64,000 nucleotides of DNA from Trabulsiella odontotermitis (GCF_030053895.1 NZ_CP125781.1:2914001-2978000); one strand, 5' to 3'; positions 35,517 to 44,518 are shown, counted from the first letter of the stretch. Translations and numbers: made by a program. Notes: generated by a model not told the origin, from the letters alone.

Positions 35517-35595
35517 GCCACTGCTTTTCTTTGATGTCCCCATTTTGTGGAGCCCATCAACCCCGCCGTTTCGGTTCAAGGTTGATGGGTTTTTT
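35517..35595 (+). ncRNA. rybB: RybB small RNA
   Basis: 79 nt that match E. coli RybB except for one base (GCCGTTTCGG for GCCATTTCGG). The 5' seed GCCACTGCTTTTCTTTGATG, the internal CCCCATTTTGTGGAG hairpin and the terminator CCCATCAACC..GGTTGATGGGTTTTTT are all present. An Hfq-dependent sRNA made under envelope stress that represses many porin mRNAs (ompC, ompW, ompA and others) and rpoE. The neighbour ybjL is conserved; ybjK (rcdA), next to it in E. coli, is absent. Confidence 0.97.
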
Positions 35596-35680
35596 CTTTT
35601 CTGCCCCCCTTCTGAACCCACGACAGCCCTGCCCGCTTTCTGCTACTGTGTCGGGTATCATTTTTATCAGGCGTTATCGG

Positions 35681-36883
35681 ATGACGACAGAACACTCTCG
35701 CAAAGCCCTGCGGTTACGTATGTGGGCACTGTTTACTTTGTTTTTCCTTCCTGGCTTATTGATGGCCTCCTGGGCAACCCGCACACCGGCGATCCGTGAT
35801 GTGTTATCCGTTTCCACGGCCGAAATGGGCGTCGTGCTGTTTGGCCTTTCGGTCGGGTCAATGAGCGGTATTCTCTGTTCCGCATGGCTGGTCAAACGCT
35901 ACGGCACACGAAATGTCATTCGTGCCACCATGTCCTGCGCGGTGCTGGGCATTATTATTCTGAGTGTTGCGCTGTGGCTCGCCTCGCCGCTGGTGTTCGC
36001 TCTCGGCTTGTGCGTTTTCGGCGGCAGCTTTGGTGCGGCGGAAGTGGCGATTAACGTTGAAGGCGCCACCGTTGAGCGTGAAATGAATAAAACCGTGCTG
36101 CCGATGATGCACGGGTTTTACAGTTTCGGCACCCTGGTCGGTGCCGGGATCGGCATGATGGTGACCGGGTTTGGCGTGCCGGCCAGCATCCACATTTTGC
36201 TGGCCGGGCTGGTGGGCATTGCGCCGATTGTCATTGCCATCCGCGCGATCCCCGACGGCACGGGCCGCAATTCAGCGGAAGAAGCGCATCTGCAAAAAAA
36301 AGGGGTGCCGTTTTATCGCGATATCCAGTTGATGCTGATCGGCGTGGTGGTGCTGGCAATGGCGTTTGCCGAAGGCTCCGCCAACGACTGGCTGCCACTG
36401 TTGATGGTGGATGGTCACGGCTTCAGCCCTACTTCCGGCTCCCTGATTTATGCGGGGTTTACGCTCGGCATGACCATCGGACGATTCACCGGCGGCTGGT
36501 TTATTGACCGCTACAGCCGCGTGGCCGTGGTTCGCGCCAGCGCCATGATGGGCGCGCTGGGGATCGCATTGATTATTTTCGTCGACAGCGCCTGGGTGGC
36601 AGGGGTTTCCGTGGTGCTCTGGGGGCTCGGCGCCTCGCTGGGCTTTCCGCTCACTATTTCCGCCGCCAGCGATACCGGCCCGGATGCCCCGACGCGCGTC
36701 AGCGTAGTGGCGACCACCGGATATCTGGCGTTTCTGGTGGGCCCGCCGCTGCTCGGCTTCCTCGGCGAACACTACGGCCTGCGCAGCGCCATGCTGGTCG
36801 TCCTGATGCTGGTGCTGATTGCCGCGCTGGTGGCACGTGCGGTCGCGAAACCTGATGCTGAACCTGTCATGGAGAAAAATTGA
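35681..36883 (+). CDS. ybjJ: YbjJ, MFS transporter
   Basis: 400 residues (E. coli 402), 12 predicted helices. A major facilitator of unknown substrate, related to the FucP/YbjJ-type group. Visible features are FFLPGLLMASWATRTPAIRD in helix 1, GSMSGILCSAWLVKRYGTRN (motif A region) and a second-half GMTIGRFTGGWFIDRYSR. I chose ATG 35681, which aligns with E. coli; the frame is open back to 35531, but that stretch overlaps the rybB gene. The stop shares one base with the ybjI ATG. Confidence 0.92.
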   Translation: MTTEHSRKALRLRMWALFTLFFLPGLLMASWATRTPAIRDVLSVSTAEMGVVLFGLSVGSMSGILCSAWLVKRYGTRNVIRATMSCAVLGIIILSVALWLASPLVFALGLCVFGGSFGAAEVAINVEGATVEREMNKTVLPMMHGFYSFGTLVGAGIGMMVTGFGVPASIHILLAGLVGIAPIVIAIRAIPDGTGRNSAEEAHLQKKGVPFYRDIQLMLIGVVVLAMAFAEGSANDWLPLLMVDGHGFSPTSGSLIYAGFTLGMTIGRFTGGWFIDRYSRVAVVRASAMMGALGIALIIFVDSAWVAGVSVVLWGLGASLGFPLTISAASDTGPDAPTRVSVVATTGYLAFLVGPPLLGFLGEHYGLRSAMLVVLMLVLIAALVARAVAKPDAEPVMEKN

Positions 36884-37695
36884 TGAGCGTAAAACTGATT
36901 GCTGTCGATATGGACGGCACCTTTCTGAACGACGCAAAAACCTATAACCGTGCGCGATTTCTGCAGCAGTACCAGCGTATGAAGCAGCAGGACATTCGTT
37001 TCGTGGTCGCCAGCGGCAACCAGTATTACCAGTTGAAATCCTTCTTTCCCGAGATTGCCGCAGAGATTGCGTTTGTCGCCGAAAACGGCGGCTGGGTGGT
37101 GAATGCCGAAGAAGATGTCTACAACAGCGACCTGCCAAAATCCCATTTTGATCAGGTAGTGCGCTATCTGCAGACACGATCGGAGTTTGAAATCATCGCC
37201 TGCGGCAAAAATAGCGCCTACACCCTGCGCAAGTACGATGACGCGTTCGTCACCATGGCGACGCGTTATTACCATCGTCTGGAGCGCGTGGACGATTTCA
37301 ACAACATTGACGACACCTTCCTCAAGTTTGGCCTGAACATCGACGACAGTCTGGTGCCTGAGATGCAGGCGCTGCTGCACGAGGAGCTGGGCGATATCAT
37401 GACCGCAGTAACCACCGGACACGGCAGCATCGATTTAATCATTCCGGGTATTCATAAAGCTAACGGTCTGAGGCTGTTGCAGGCGCAATGGGGTATTGAG
37501 GATAAAGACGTGCTGGCGTTTGGCGACAGTGGTAACGATCTCGAAATGCTGCGTCAGGCGGGTTACGGTTTTGCGATGGCGAATGCTTCACCGGCAGTGA
37601 AAGCGGTCGCCCGTTTCGAAGCGCCGCATAACAACGATGAAGGCGTGCTGGAAATTATCGAAAAGGCGCTCAATCAGGACGTGCCGTTTCGTTAA
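36883..37695 (+). CDS. ybjI: YbjI, HAD-superfamily sugar phosphatase (Cof type)
   Basis: 270 residues (E. coli 271). A Cof/IIB-type HAD hydrolase: motif I VDMDGTF with the nucleophile and acid aspartates, motif II VVASGNQYYQL, a C2B cap, motif III lysine in HKANGL and motif IV FGDSGNDLEML. The E. coli enzyme dephosphorylates FMN and several sugar phosphates (erythrose 4-P, fructose 1-P). It is in an operon with ybjJ (one-base overlap). Only 3 bases separate it from the convergent mdfA; E. coli ybjH, which lies between, is missing. Confidence 0.93.
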   Translation: MSVKLIAVDMDGTFLNDAKTYNRARFLQQYQRMKQQDIRFVVASGNQYYQLKSFFPEIAAEIAFVAENGGWVVNAEEDVYNSDLPKSHFDQVVRYLQTRSEFEIIACGKNSAYTLRKYDDAFVTMATRYYHRLERVDDFNNIDDTFLKFGLNIDDSLVPEMQALLHEELGDIMTAVTTGHGSIDLIIPGIHKANGLRLLQAQWGIEDKDVLAFGDSGNDLEMLRQAGYGFAMANASPAVKAVARFEAPHNNDEGVLEIIEKALNQDVPFR

Positions 37696-37698
37696 GCA

Positions 37699-38931
37699 TC
37701 ATCCTTCTCGCGAGGCGCCGACGGTTTTATCTTTCAGGAAATAGACCGTCAGCGCCAGCCACAGGACGCCGTTCAGCAGGTTGAAGACGCTGAACAGACC
37801 GTTACCGCCCCACAGGTAAGCATATTTACTGACTTCAATGCCGATGGTAAAAATCAGCATCTGCAACATGCCCATCGCGGCGGAGACTGTGCCTTTGCTG
37901 ATGTCGCTGGCAAACAACGTCAGACGCACCAGGCCGGCGTTCGCGATGCCGATGCCAAATGCGTAAAGACTGAGCCCGGCCGTCATCCACAAATACGCAT
38001 GGCCGGAGACCACTGTCGCAGCCGCCGCCAGCACCAGCCCGACCATGATCGGCCCGACGCCCATCAGGATCAACGCCCGTACGGTACGACGCGAGGTCAG
38101 CCGCGCCAGCACCAGATTACCGATAATCAGCGCGCCAAAAATCGGCACCTGTAACAAGCCATATTCATAAGCGCTGGCCTTTTCGCCACTGATAATAATG
38201 ATCGGCGACTGGGCAATCCACGCCAGTAACGGCAGGCTGACAAACCCTATTGCCAGCGACCCGGCGACAAAGCGCCGGTTTTTCAGCACCGCACCATAAT
38301 CCTGTCCCAGATCCTTCAACGAGAGTTTTTCACCGAGCCGCGTGGCGGTTTCCGGCATCGCACGCTGTAAGCCAAAGAAAGCGATACCGGCGAGTACGGC
38401 GAAGAGCACAAACATCGTCTCCCAGGGCGCGACATGGACCCACGCTGCGCCCACCAGCGGCCCCAGCAGCGGCGCAATCAACGCGACATTCGCCATCAGA
38501 GCGGTGATTTTGATACACACCGCCTCCTCAAAGGATTCCTGTATCGCGGCGTACCCTACCGCGCCAATAAAGCACAGGCTGATCCCCTGCAAAAACCGCA
38601 GAAAAGTGAACTGTTCGATATTCTGCGCCAGGAGCGTGGCGAGGCAGGTAATCACAAACCACACCACGCCGGTCAGCATCACCGGGCGGCGACCAACGCG
38701 GTCAGACAGCGGCCCTAACAGCCATTGTAAAAACATGCCTCCTGCCAGGTAAGCCGTCATTGACGTCGGCACCCATTCGATGCCCGCCTGATACTGCTCC
38801 ACCACCGCCAGCATGCCCGGTTGGATCATGTCATTGCCGATATAGGTGGAGAATTCATAGAGCACGAGACAGAGAGGAAACAGTAATGCCTGGCGACCCA
38901 GACGTTTACCGGAAAGCGAATGATTTTGCAT
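37699..38931 (-). CDS. mdfA: MdfA (Cmr), MFS multidrug/proton antiporter
   Basis: 410 residues, the E. coli length. A 12-helix drug:H+ antiporter exporting chloramphenicol, quaternary ammonium compounds, ethidium and other lipophilic compounds; it also supports alkaline pH tolerance. The membrane-embedded acidic residues needed for substrate and proton recognition, Glu26 and Asp34, are present in LVLYEFSTYIGNDMIQPG; motif A is GPLSDRVGRRPVM. The start at 38931 aligns with E. coli, 10 codons inside the open frame. It is divergent from ybjG across a region with a PmrA box. Confidence 0.96.
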   Translation of the reverse strand: MQNHSLSGKRLGRQALLFPLCLVLYEFSTYIGNDMIQPGMLAVVEQYQAGIEWVPTSMTAYLAGGMFLQWLLGPLSDRVGRRPVMLTGVVWFVITCLATLLAQNIEQFTFLRFLQGISLCFIGAVGYAAIQESFEEAVCIKITALMANVALIAPLLGPLVGAAWVHVAPWETMFVLFAVLAGIAFFGLQRAMPETATRLGEKLSLKDLGQDYGAVLKNRRFVAGSLAIGFVSLPLLAWIAQSPIIIISGEKASAYEYGLLQVPIFGALIIGNLVLARLTSRRTVRALILMGVGPIMVGLVLAAAATVVSGHAYLWMTAGLSLYAFGIGIANAGLVRLTLFASDISKGTVSAAMGMLQMLIFTIGIEVSKYAYLWGGNGLFSVFNLLNGVLWLALTVYFLKDKTVGASREG

Positions 38932-39233
38932 ACCTACTCTTATTCCAAAAAAATCGCGCAAAGTGTAATGAAATCCCCGACAAGGAGATACTACATTGTG
39001 GTCGACGACGGCAATTTTTACCTTTTTTCATTCGTTTAAGGTTCGCTTAAGTATCGACTCATATACTTCCAGCAGTAGATGCAGGATCCGGTAACGCGGC
39101 TTCAGATTGTTCGTAAACTACGGACAACTCAGACAACGTGAATTTACCGCTGCGGTCATCGCTTTTAAGGTGAAGGCGTATGACATCCGTCTGGCGCGGC
39201 ATAATTTGCCCCACTGCAATGAGTCTGGAAAGT
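38932..39233. other. Divergent regulatory region mdfA / ybjG
   Basis: 302 bases without a gene. It holds the promoters of both genes and a perfect PmrA-type box (39035-39051), listed separately. A frame continuing ybjG upstream to 39180 has no homology. Confidence 0.6.
39035..39051. promoter_or_regulatory. PmrA (BasR) box upstream of ybjG
   Basis: TTTAAG-GTTCG-CTTAAG fits the PmrA consensus YTTAAK-N5-YTTAAK at every defined base. It lies 182 bp upstream of the ybjG ATG. ybjG acts on undecaprenyl pyrophosphate and is reported as PmrA/BasR-regulated in relatives, so the match is expected. An overlapping PhoP-like direct repeat (CGTTTA-N5-CGCTTA) is weaker. Confidence 0.6.
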
Positions 39234-39842
39234 ATGCTGGAAAATATCAATTACACCTTGTTTTCGCTAATTAACGCCACGCCTGCTTCGCCGTCATGGT
39301 TAATTTCGCTGGCTATTTTTATCGCCAAAGATCTGATCAGCATTGTGCCGCTGATGGCGGTCGCGCTCTGGTTATGGGGACCGCGCGCGCAGGTCAGCGA
39401 GCAGCGCAAACTGGTGATCAAAATCGCGCTGGCGATGGCCATCAGCATGACGCTCTCCTGGCTTGTCGGCCATCTCTATCCGCACGACAGACCCTTTGTC
39501 GAGGGCGTCGGCTATAACTTCCTGCATCATGCGCCGGATGACTCTTTCCCGAGCGATCACGGTACCGTTATTTTTACTTTTGCGCTGGCCTTCCTGTTCT
39601 GGCATCGCCTGTGGTCAGGAGCGATTCTGATGGTCACCGCCATCACTATTGCCTGGTCGCGCGTTTACCTCGGCGTGCACTGGCCGCTGGATATGCTGGG
39701 CGGGCTCCTGACCGGCATGATCGGCTGTCTGGTGGCACAAATGCTCTGGCAGCGTGTTGGGCACGTTATTTATCTGCGGCTGCAGCAGCTTTACCGTTTA
39801 TGTTTTTCTGTACCCATCCGCAAAGGCTGGGTGCGTGACTAA
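39234..39842 (+). CDS. ybjG: YbjG, undecaprenyl-diphosphate phosphatase (PAP2 family)
   Basis: 202 residues (E. coli 198). An inner-membrane PAP2 phosphatase that dephosphorylates undecaprenyl pyrophosphate, recycling the lipid carrier for peptidoglycan and O-antigen synthesis and giving bacitracin resistance when overexpressed. The three PAP2 motifs are in order: HDRPF, PSDHGT and SRVYLGVHWPLD. Five to six helices are predicted. Start ATG 39234 aligns with E. coli. A strong intrinsic terminator follows. Confidence 0.95.
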   Translation: MLENINYTLFSLINATPASPSWLISLAIFIAKDLISIVPLMAVALWLWGPRAQVSEQRKLVIKIALAMAISMTLSWLVGHLYPHDRPFVEGVGYNFLHHAPDDSFPSDHGTVIFTFALAFLFWHRLWSGAILMVTAITIAWSRVYLGVHWPLDMLGGLLTGMIGCLVAQMLWQRVGHVIYLRLQQLYRLCFSVPIRKGWVRD

Positions 39843-39872
39843 CCCCCGCCACGCAGGTAATATTGTCCACGA

Positions 39873-39899
39873 CGCCCTGCCGATGCAGGGCGCGTTTTC
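39873..39899 (+). terminator. Terminator of ybjG
   Basis: Perfect 8-bp stem CGCCCTGC/GCAGGGCG with a CGAT tetraloop, then CGTTTTCT. It lies between ybjG and deoR, only 15 bases before the deoR start. Confidence 0.7.
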
Positions 39900-39913
39900 T
39901 CTGGCGGGGACAT

Positions 39914-40672
39914 ATGGAAACACGGCGGGACGAGCGGATTGGTCAACTGATTCAGGCCTTAAAGCGTAGCGATAAGCTTCACCTTAAAGAAGCTGCGGCA
40001 TTGCTTGGTGTTTCGGAAATGACCATTCGTCGCGATCTCAACAGCCACAGCGGGCCAGTCGTGCTGCTGGGCGGTTACATTGTGCTGGAGCCCCGCAGTG
40101 CCAGTCATTACCTGCTGAGCGATCAAAAATCCCGTCTGGTGGAGGAAAAACGCCGCGCCGCACGCCATGCCGCCGCGCTGCTGGAAGCGCATCAGATGGC
40201 ATTTTTCGACTGCGGCACCACCACGCCGTGGGTGATTGAAGCCATCGATAACGATCTCCCCTTCACCGGCGTCTGCTACTCGCTGAATACTTTTCTGTCG
40301 TTACAGGAAAAACCGCACTGCCGGGTGATCCTCTGCGGTGGCGAATTTCACGCCAGTAACGCCATTTTTAAACCGCTCGATGTTCACGACACTCTCACGC
40401 ATCTCTGCCCGGATATCGCGTTTTACTCGGCGGCAGGTGTGCATGCGGTTCAGGGCGCGACCTGTTTTAATCTGGAAGAGCTGCCGGTAAAACACTGGGC
40501 GATGCGCCAGTCGCGCCGTCACGTGCTGGTGGTTGATCACAGCAAATTTGGTAAAGTGCGCCCGGCAAGAATGGGCGATGTGAAGGTTTTCGATACCATT
40601 GCCAGCGACACCCGCCCCGATGACGATCTGGTGGCGCTGGCGAAAATGCACAACATTACGCTGCTGTACTGA
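39914..40672 (+). CDS. deoR: DeoR, deoxyribonucleoside operon repressor
   Basis: 252 residues, the E. coli length. A DNA-binding repressor of deoCABD, nupG and tsx, induced by deoxyribose 5-phosphate. An N-terminal DeoR helix-turn-helix (about 5-60, with LKEAAALLGVSEMTIRRDL) precedes a sugar-phosphate sensor domain (about 75-230) carrying FFDCGTTT and GGEFHASNAIF. Start ATG 39914 aligns with E. coli and lies just after the ybjG terminator, so its own promoter must overlap that region or the gene depends on read-through. Confidence 0.95.
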   Translation: METRRDERIGQLIQALKRSDKLHLKEAAALLGVSEMTIRRDLNSHSGPVVLLGGYIVLEPRSASHYLLSDQKSRLVEEKRRAARHAAALLEAHQMAFFDCGTTTPWVIEAIDNDLPFTGVCYSLNTFLSLQEKPHCRVILCGGEFHASNAIFKPLDVHDTLTHLCPDIAFYSAAGVHAVQGATCFNLEELPVKHWAMRQSRRHVLVVDHSKFGKVRPARMGDVKVFDTIASDTRPDDDLVALAKMHNITLLY

Positions 40673-40693
40673 CCGCGCCGGGCAGCGCGGTCA
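40670..40693. terminator. Hairpin between convergent deoR and dacC
   Basis: Perfect 9-bp stem TGACCGCGC/GCGCGGTCA with a 6-nt loop; its left arm starts with the deoR stop codon. It ends 6 bases before the dacC stop. Confidence 0.5.
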
Positions 40694-40699
40694 CGATGA

Positions 40700-41899
40700 T
40701 CAGAACCAGCCGCCAAACCATTCGTGGAATTTCATCAGCACAAAATCCACGATGCGGCTGAAGAACCCGCCCTCTTTCACCTCTTCCATCACAATCAGCG
40801 GACGCTGCTCAATGGTTTTATCGTTGAGTTTAAAGTCGATGGTACCAACAACCTGCCCTTTGCTTAGCGGCGCGGTCAGTTGCGGCTGCGTCAGCGTATA
40901 ACTGGCTTTCAGGTTTTTCAGTTGGCCTTTCGGGATGGTAATCGAGCCCGCTTCACCGGCACCGAGTTTGGCCTCGCGGCTGTCGCCGTACCAGACGCGT
41001 TGCTCGATAAAAGTGGCGTCAGGTTTAATCGGGGTCACGGTTTCATAGAAACGGAACCCCCACGTCAGCAGTTTTTCAGATTCATTAAAACGGATCCGAT
41101 CAGTTTTGGTGCCCAGCACCACGGCAATCAGACGCATATCCCCCTGGGTGGCAGACGACACCAGATTGTATCCCGCCCCGGCGGTGGTACCGGTTTTCAC
41201 GCCATCGGCGTTCAGGCTGGTGTTCCACAGCAGTCTGTTACGATTCGGCTGACGGATTTTATTGAACGTGAACTCTTTTTCTTTGTGGATGGCGTACTCA
41301 TCCGGCACGTCATGGATCATCGCTTTGGTCAACAGTGCCATGTCGCGGGCGGTACTGAACTGCCCCGGCGCATCCAGGCCGTGCACGGTTTTGAAGGTGG
41401 TTTTGGTCAGCCCGAGCTTCTGCGCATAACTGTTCATCAGGCCGACAAAGGAGTCCTGACTACCGGCGACGTAATCGGCAATCGCAATACTGGCGTCGTT
41501 ACCGGACTGAATAATCACCCCTTTATTTAGATCTTCCACCGAGACCTGATCGCCCGGTTTGAGGAACATCACCGACGATCCGCGCAGCGCCGGGTTACCC
41601 GTCGCCCAGGCGTCTCTGCCCACCGTCACACTGTCTGTGAGCTTGATTTTGCCTGCTTTCAGCGCCTGACCCACCACATAGCTGGTCATGATTTTCGTCA
41701 GGCTGGCGGGATCCAGTTGTTCGTCGGCGTTGCCTTCCGTCAGCACCTTGCCACTGGCGTAATCCATCAGGATCCACGCTCGCGCGTCAACAGCGGGTGC
41801 GGCGGGCGCTTGTTCCGCCGCCTGCAGAGAAGGTACAACGAGGAGTAAAAGCGCGGAGCCTGCTGCCAGGCCGCGAAGAGAAAATGCATCACGCGTCAT
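40700..41899 (-). CDS. dacC: DacC, D-alanyl-D-alanine carboxypeptidase (PBP6)
   Basis: 399 residues (E. coli 400). A periplasmic, membrane-anchored low-molecular-weight PBP that trims the terminal D-Ala of peptidoglycan pentapeptides. A signal peptide ends about LQA at 27. Catalytic motifs are S66-L-T-K69, S132-G-N134 and K235-T-G. A C-terminal beta domain and a terminal amphipathic anchor (MKFHEWFGGWF) follow. I use ATG 41899, which aligns with the family; an in-frame ATG seven codons upstream (41920) cannot be excluded. Confidence 0.95.
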   Translation of the reverse strand: MTRDAFSLRGLAAGSALLLLVVPSLQAAEQAPAAPAVDARAWILMDYASGKVLTEGNADEQLDPASLTKIMTSYVVGQALKAGKIKLTDSVTVGRDAWATGNPALRGSSVMFLKPGDQVSVEDLNKGVIIQSGNDASIAIADYVAGSQDSFVGLMNSYAQKLGLTKTTFKTVHGLDAPGQFSTARDMALLTKAMIHDVPDEYAIHKEKEFTFNKIRQPNRNRLLWNTSLNADGVKTGTTAGAGYNLVSSATQGDMRLIAVVLGTKTDRIRFNESEKLLTWGFRFYETVTPIKPDATFIEQRVWYGDSREAKLGAGEAGSITIPKGQLKNLKASYTLTQPQLTAPLSKGQVVGTIDFKLNDKTIEQRPLIVMEEVKEGGFFSRIVDFVLMKFHEWFGGWF

Positions 41900-42139
41900 A
41901 AGAGCCACCCAAGTATCCATTCCAAAAAACCGCTAATACGCACCAAACGGTGAGTAATAACGTAGAAATGACCGCAAAGAAACAGTGAGTTGGTAAAGTT
42001 TTTAAAGTTTAAGCAATAACTCGCCACCGTGCCGAAAACTCAGTGTTTTTTTTGATCACGATTGCTTACCGCCTGACTTTCGCTCAACATGTCTGGTCTT
42101 CATCACCTGAATGCAACATCACGAAAGCAGGAGTTTTTT

Positions 42140-42766
42140 ATGATAACGCTGTGGGGCAGAAACAACTCAACGAACGTTAAAAAAGTTCGTTTGACGCTGG
42201 AAGAACTCGGGTTACCTTACGATCAGATCCTGGCAGGGATGGAGTTCGGTATTAACCAGGATGCGAACTTCCTGGCGATGAACCCGAACGGTCTGGTGCC
42301 GCTGTTACGTGATGACAGCACTGACCTGGTGCTGTGGGAATCCAATACCATCGTACGCTACCTGCTGGCGCAATATGGTCAGGGAAGTTTATGGGTGGAA
42401 TCGCCAGTGCAACGCGCGCAGGGCGAAAAATGGATGGACTGGGCGAACGGTACGCTCTCTCCGGCGCATCGCGTGATCCTGATGGGGCTGGTGAGAACAC
42501 CGGTGGAACAACGGGATATGACAGCGATCAACGCGGGCATCGCTAGTTGCGAGCCGCTGTTCGCTATGCTGGATAACGAACTGGCGACACATCGCTGGCT
42601 CTCAGGTGACGCGTTTGGCGCAGGTGATATCGCTGTCGCGCCGTTTGTCTATAACCTGTTGCAAACGGTGGAAACCTGGCAGCCGCGCCCTCACCTGCAA
42701 CGCTGGTACAAACAGCTGGCGGAGCGTCCGGCCTTCCAGAACGTCATCGCTATTCCGGTTACCTGA
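42140..42766 (+). CDS. gstB: GstB, glutathione S-transferase
   Basis: 208 residues, the E. coli length. A cytoplasmic GST (E. coli GstB conjugates glutathione to bromoacetate and some dichloro compounds). The thioredoxin-like N-domain (1-80) has LWGRNNSTNVKKVRLTLEEL and the glutathione-binding NPNGLVPLL..ESNTIVRYL; the all-helical C-domain has the capping motif GDIAVAPFVYN. A Shine-Dalgarno GCAGGAG precedes ATG 42140. Its stop abuts the stop of the convergent yliI with no spacer. Confidence 0.94.
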   Translation: MITLWGRNNSTNVKKVRLTLEELGLPYDQILAGMEFGINQDANFLAMNPNGLVPLLRDDSTDLVLWESNTIVRYLLAQYGQGSLWVESPVQRAQGEKWMDWANGTLSPAHRVILMGLVRTPVEQRDMTAINAGIASCEPLFAMLDNELATHRWLSGDAFGAGDIAVAPFVYNLLQTVETWQPRPHLQRWYKQLAERPAFQNVIAIPVT

Positions 42767-43876
42767 TTAGCGCTGCGGGCTGACTTTCAGCAACTCGCCG
42801 TCGGACTCATCGGTTAAGACATACAGATAACCATCGGGTCCGACGCGCACATCACGAATGCGCTGTTGACGATCTCCCAGAATGCGCCCATCTTCGGTGA
42901 CCTTTTTGCCGTCAACGCTCAGCACAATCACATCTTCATCTTTCAACGCACCGATAAACAGCTTCTGTTGCCATTGCGGGAAGGTCTTCGCGTTGTAGAA
43001 CGCCATGCCGCTCACCGCCGGGGATTTCTCCCACCAGAACAGCGGCGGCTCCGTGCCAGCCACTTGCTCGCCTTTCGCTTCCGGGATGGGCAATCCGCTG
43101 TAATTAATGCCATGCGTCGCCAGCGGCCAGCCATAATTTTTGCCCTTCTCCGGGATGTTAATTTCATCACCGCCGCGCGGCCCGTGCTCGTTAAGCCAGA
43201 CGGTATTGCTCCACGGATTCAACGCCATGCCCTGTGGATTGCGGATCCCGTACGACCAGATTTCCGGCCGTGCGCCTGCCTTGCCGACAAAGGGGTTATC
43301 CTCCGGCACTTTGCCCTGATCCGTCAGGCGCACGACTTTACCCTGTAGCTTGTCCAGATCCTGCGCTGTCGGGCGTTGATTATTCTCGCCTAGGCCGATA
43401 AACAAATAGCCTTTGCCGTCAAACACCAGTCGCCCGCCGAAATGGTTGCCGGTGGAAAGTTTTGGCATCTGGCGGAACACCACCTGAAAACCTTCCAGCC
43501 GTTTGAGGTCATCACTCAGGCGGCCATAGCCCACGGCGGTACCTGCTTTTCCGTTATCACCGACCTCAGCGTAACTCAGCCAGATCCGGCGCGATTCCCC
43601 GTAATCAGGTGCCAGTACCACATCAAACAACCCGCCCTGCCCGTTATTCCAGACGCGCGGTACGCCAGTGATGGGGTCAGAAAGTCCTTTATCCGATTGC
43701 CAGTGACGTAACTGCCCGCCACGCAGAGTGATGAGCATGCCGTGATTATCGGGCAAAAACGCCAGCGACCAGGGGTGATCGAGTTTGCGCTGCAATACCT
43801 CGACGTTCACCTCTGCGGCATACGCAGAAGACATCAGCATCGCAGAAAGCAGTAGCACAGGAACAGTGAGGCGCAT
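42767..43876 (-). CDS. yliI: YliI (Asd), PQQ-dependent soluble aldose sugar dehydrogenase
   Basis: 369 residues (E. coli 371). A periplasmic six-bladed beta-propeller of the soluble glucose/aldose dehydrogenase type, using pyrroloquinoline quinone and calcium. The signal peptide (about 1-20) ends SAYAAE. Characteristic segments are PWSLAFLPD, GGQGGLFDV-like DVVLAPDYG, HFGGRLVFDGKGYLFIGLGE, EIWSYGIRNPQG and NEHGPRGGDEINI. Enteric bacteria usually import PQQ rather than make it, and no pqq genes are in the window. Confidence 0.93.
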   Translation of the reverse strand: MRLTVPVLLLSAMLMSSAYAAEVNVEVLQRKLDHPWSLAFLPDNHGMLITLRGGQLRHWQSDKGLSDPITGVPRVWNNGQGGLFDVVLAPDYGESRRIWLSYAEVGDNGKAGTAVGYGRLSDDLKRLEGFQVVFRQMPKLSTGNHFGGRLVFDGKGYLFIGLGENNQRPTAQDLDKLQGKVVRLTDQGKVPEDNPFVGKAGARPEIWSYGIRNPQGMALNPWSNTVWLNEHGPRGGDEINIPEKGKNYGWPLATHGINYSGLPIPEAKGEQVAGTEPPLFWWEKSPAVSGMAFYNAKTFPQWQQKLFIGALKDEDVIVLSVDGKKVTEDGRILGDRQQRIRDVRVGPDGYLYVLTDESDGELLKVSPQR

Positions 43877-43984
43877 GGCGGGCTCCTTTTATCGACTCTG
43901 GAATAAGGTTAGCCAGCACGAACGGGCATGACGGGATTTTTACAAAAACTTAAGCTGACAGGGGGAGCCCCGCTCCCCCCGATT

Positions 43985-44368
43985 TCAGACATGCGCGTGT
44001 GAAGATACGACATCCAGTTTCTGGATGCTTGATGTCAGTGTTTCAAGACAGCGTTCAAGCGTCTCTACGTTAACAGTGATGTATAATGGGCAATCCCGAT
44101 GCCCGGTCATCAGGCAAATCGCGGCGGACGCGATTGCCTCCCCCGCCTGACGTAGCGCGTCTCGCTCTTCTCGCGTCAGGGACTTCCTGAGTGGTACGAC
44201 TTCGTTGATCATTTCCTTACACAGTTCAAACAGATTTTCACGTAGATGATCATTTTCGCTGACTGACATGTATCCTTTCGCCTTTCTCAGTTGCAGATAG
44301 GCATCGAGGTCGATACGCGCATTGATGAGTTTTTTCATCATGTTGCGTTTCAGTCTGCCAACGCTCAT
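43985..44368 (-). CDS. bssR: BssR (YliH), biofilm regulator
   Basis: 127 residues, the E. coli length. A small cytoplasmic protein that in E. coli affects biofilm formation through indole/AI-2 signalling; it has no recognised DNA-binding motif. The conserved part is INARIDLDAYLQLRKAKGYM and the helical AICLMTGHRDCP region. The C-terminal half is more diverged from E. coli than most proteins in this window. It is separated from the hydroxylase genes upstream by 150 bases. Confidence 0.85.
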   Translation of the reverse strand: MSVGRLKRNMMKKLINARIDLDAYLQLRKAKGYMSVSENDHLRENLFELCKEMINEVVPLRKSLTREERDALRQAGEAIASAAICLMTGHRDCPLYITVNVETLERCLETLTSSIQKLDVVSSHAHV

Positions 44369-44486
44369 GCTCTTTTCCTCCTCTGTTGTCCCCTGATACC
44401 TTCATAGTATGGTCGTTTTTTGTACAGAATGATGAGCGAAGTCAATGTTTGCTGTTTTTCTTAACATCCTTTACAAAGTCACAACA

Positions 44487-44505
44487 CCCGGAGGGGAGCT
44501 CCGGG
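44487..44505 (-). terminator. Hairpin after the hydroxylase operon
   Basis: Perfect 7-bp stem CCCGGAG/CTCCGGG with a 5-nt loop, 13 bases downstream of the 2Fe-2S subunit stop. The downstream run is mixed rather than T-rich. Confidence 0.5.
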
Positions 44506-44518
44506 CGAAGCGGTGTGT

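Noticed and set aside
36272..37177. 301-codon open frame antisense to ybjJ and ybjI
   Set aside because: Crosses two well-supported genes and has no coherent protein features.
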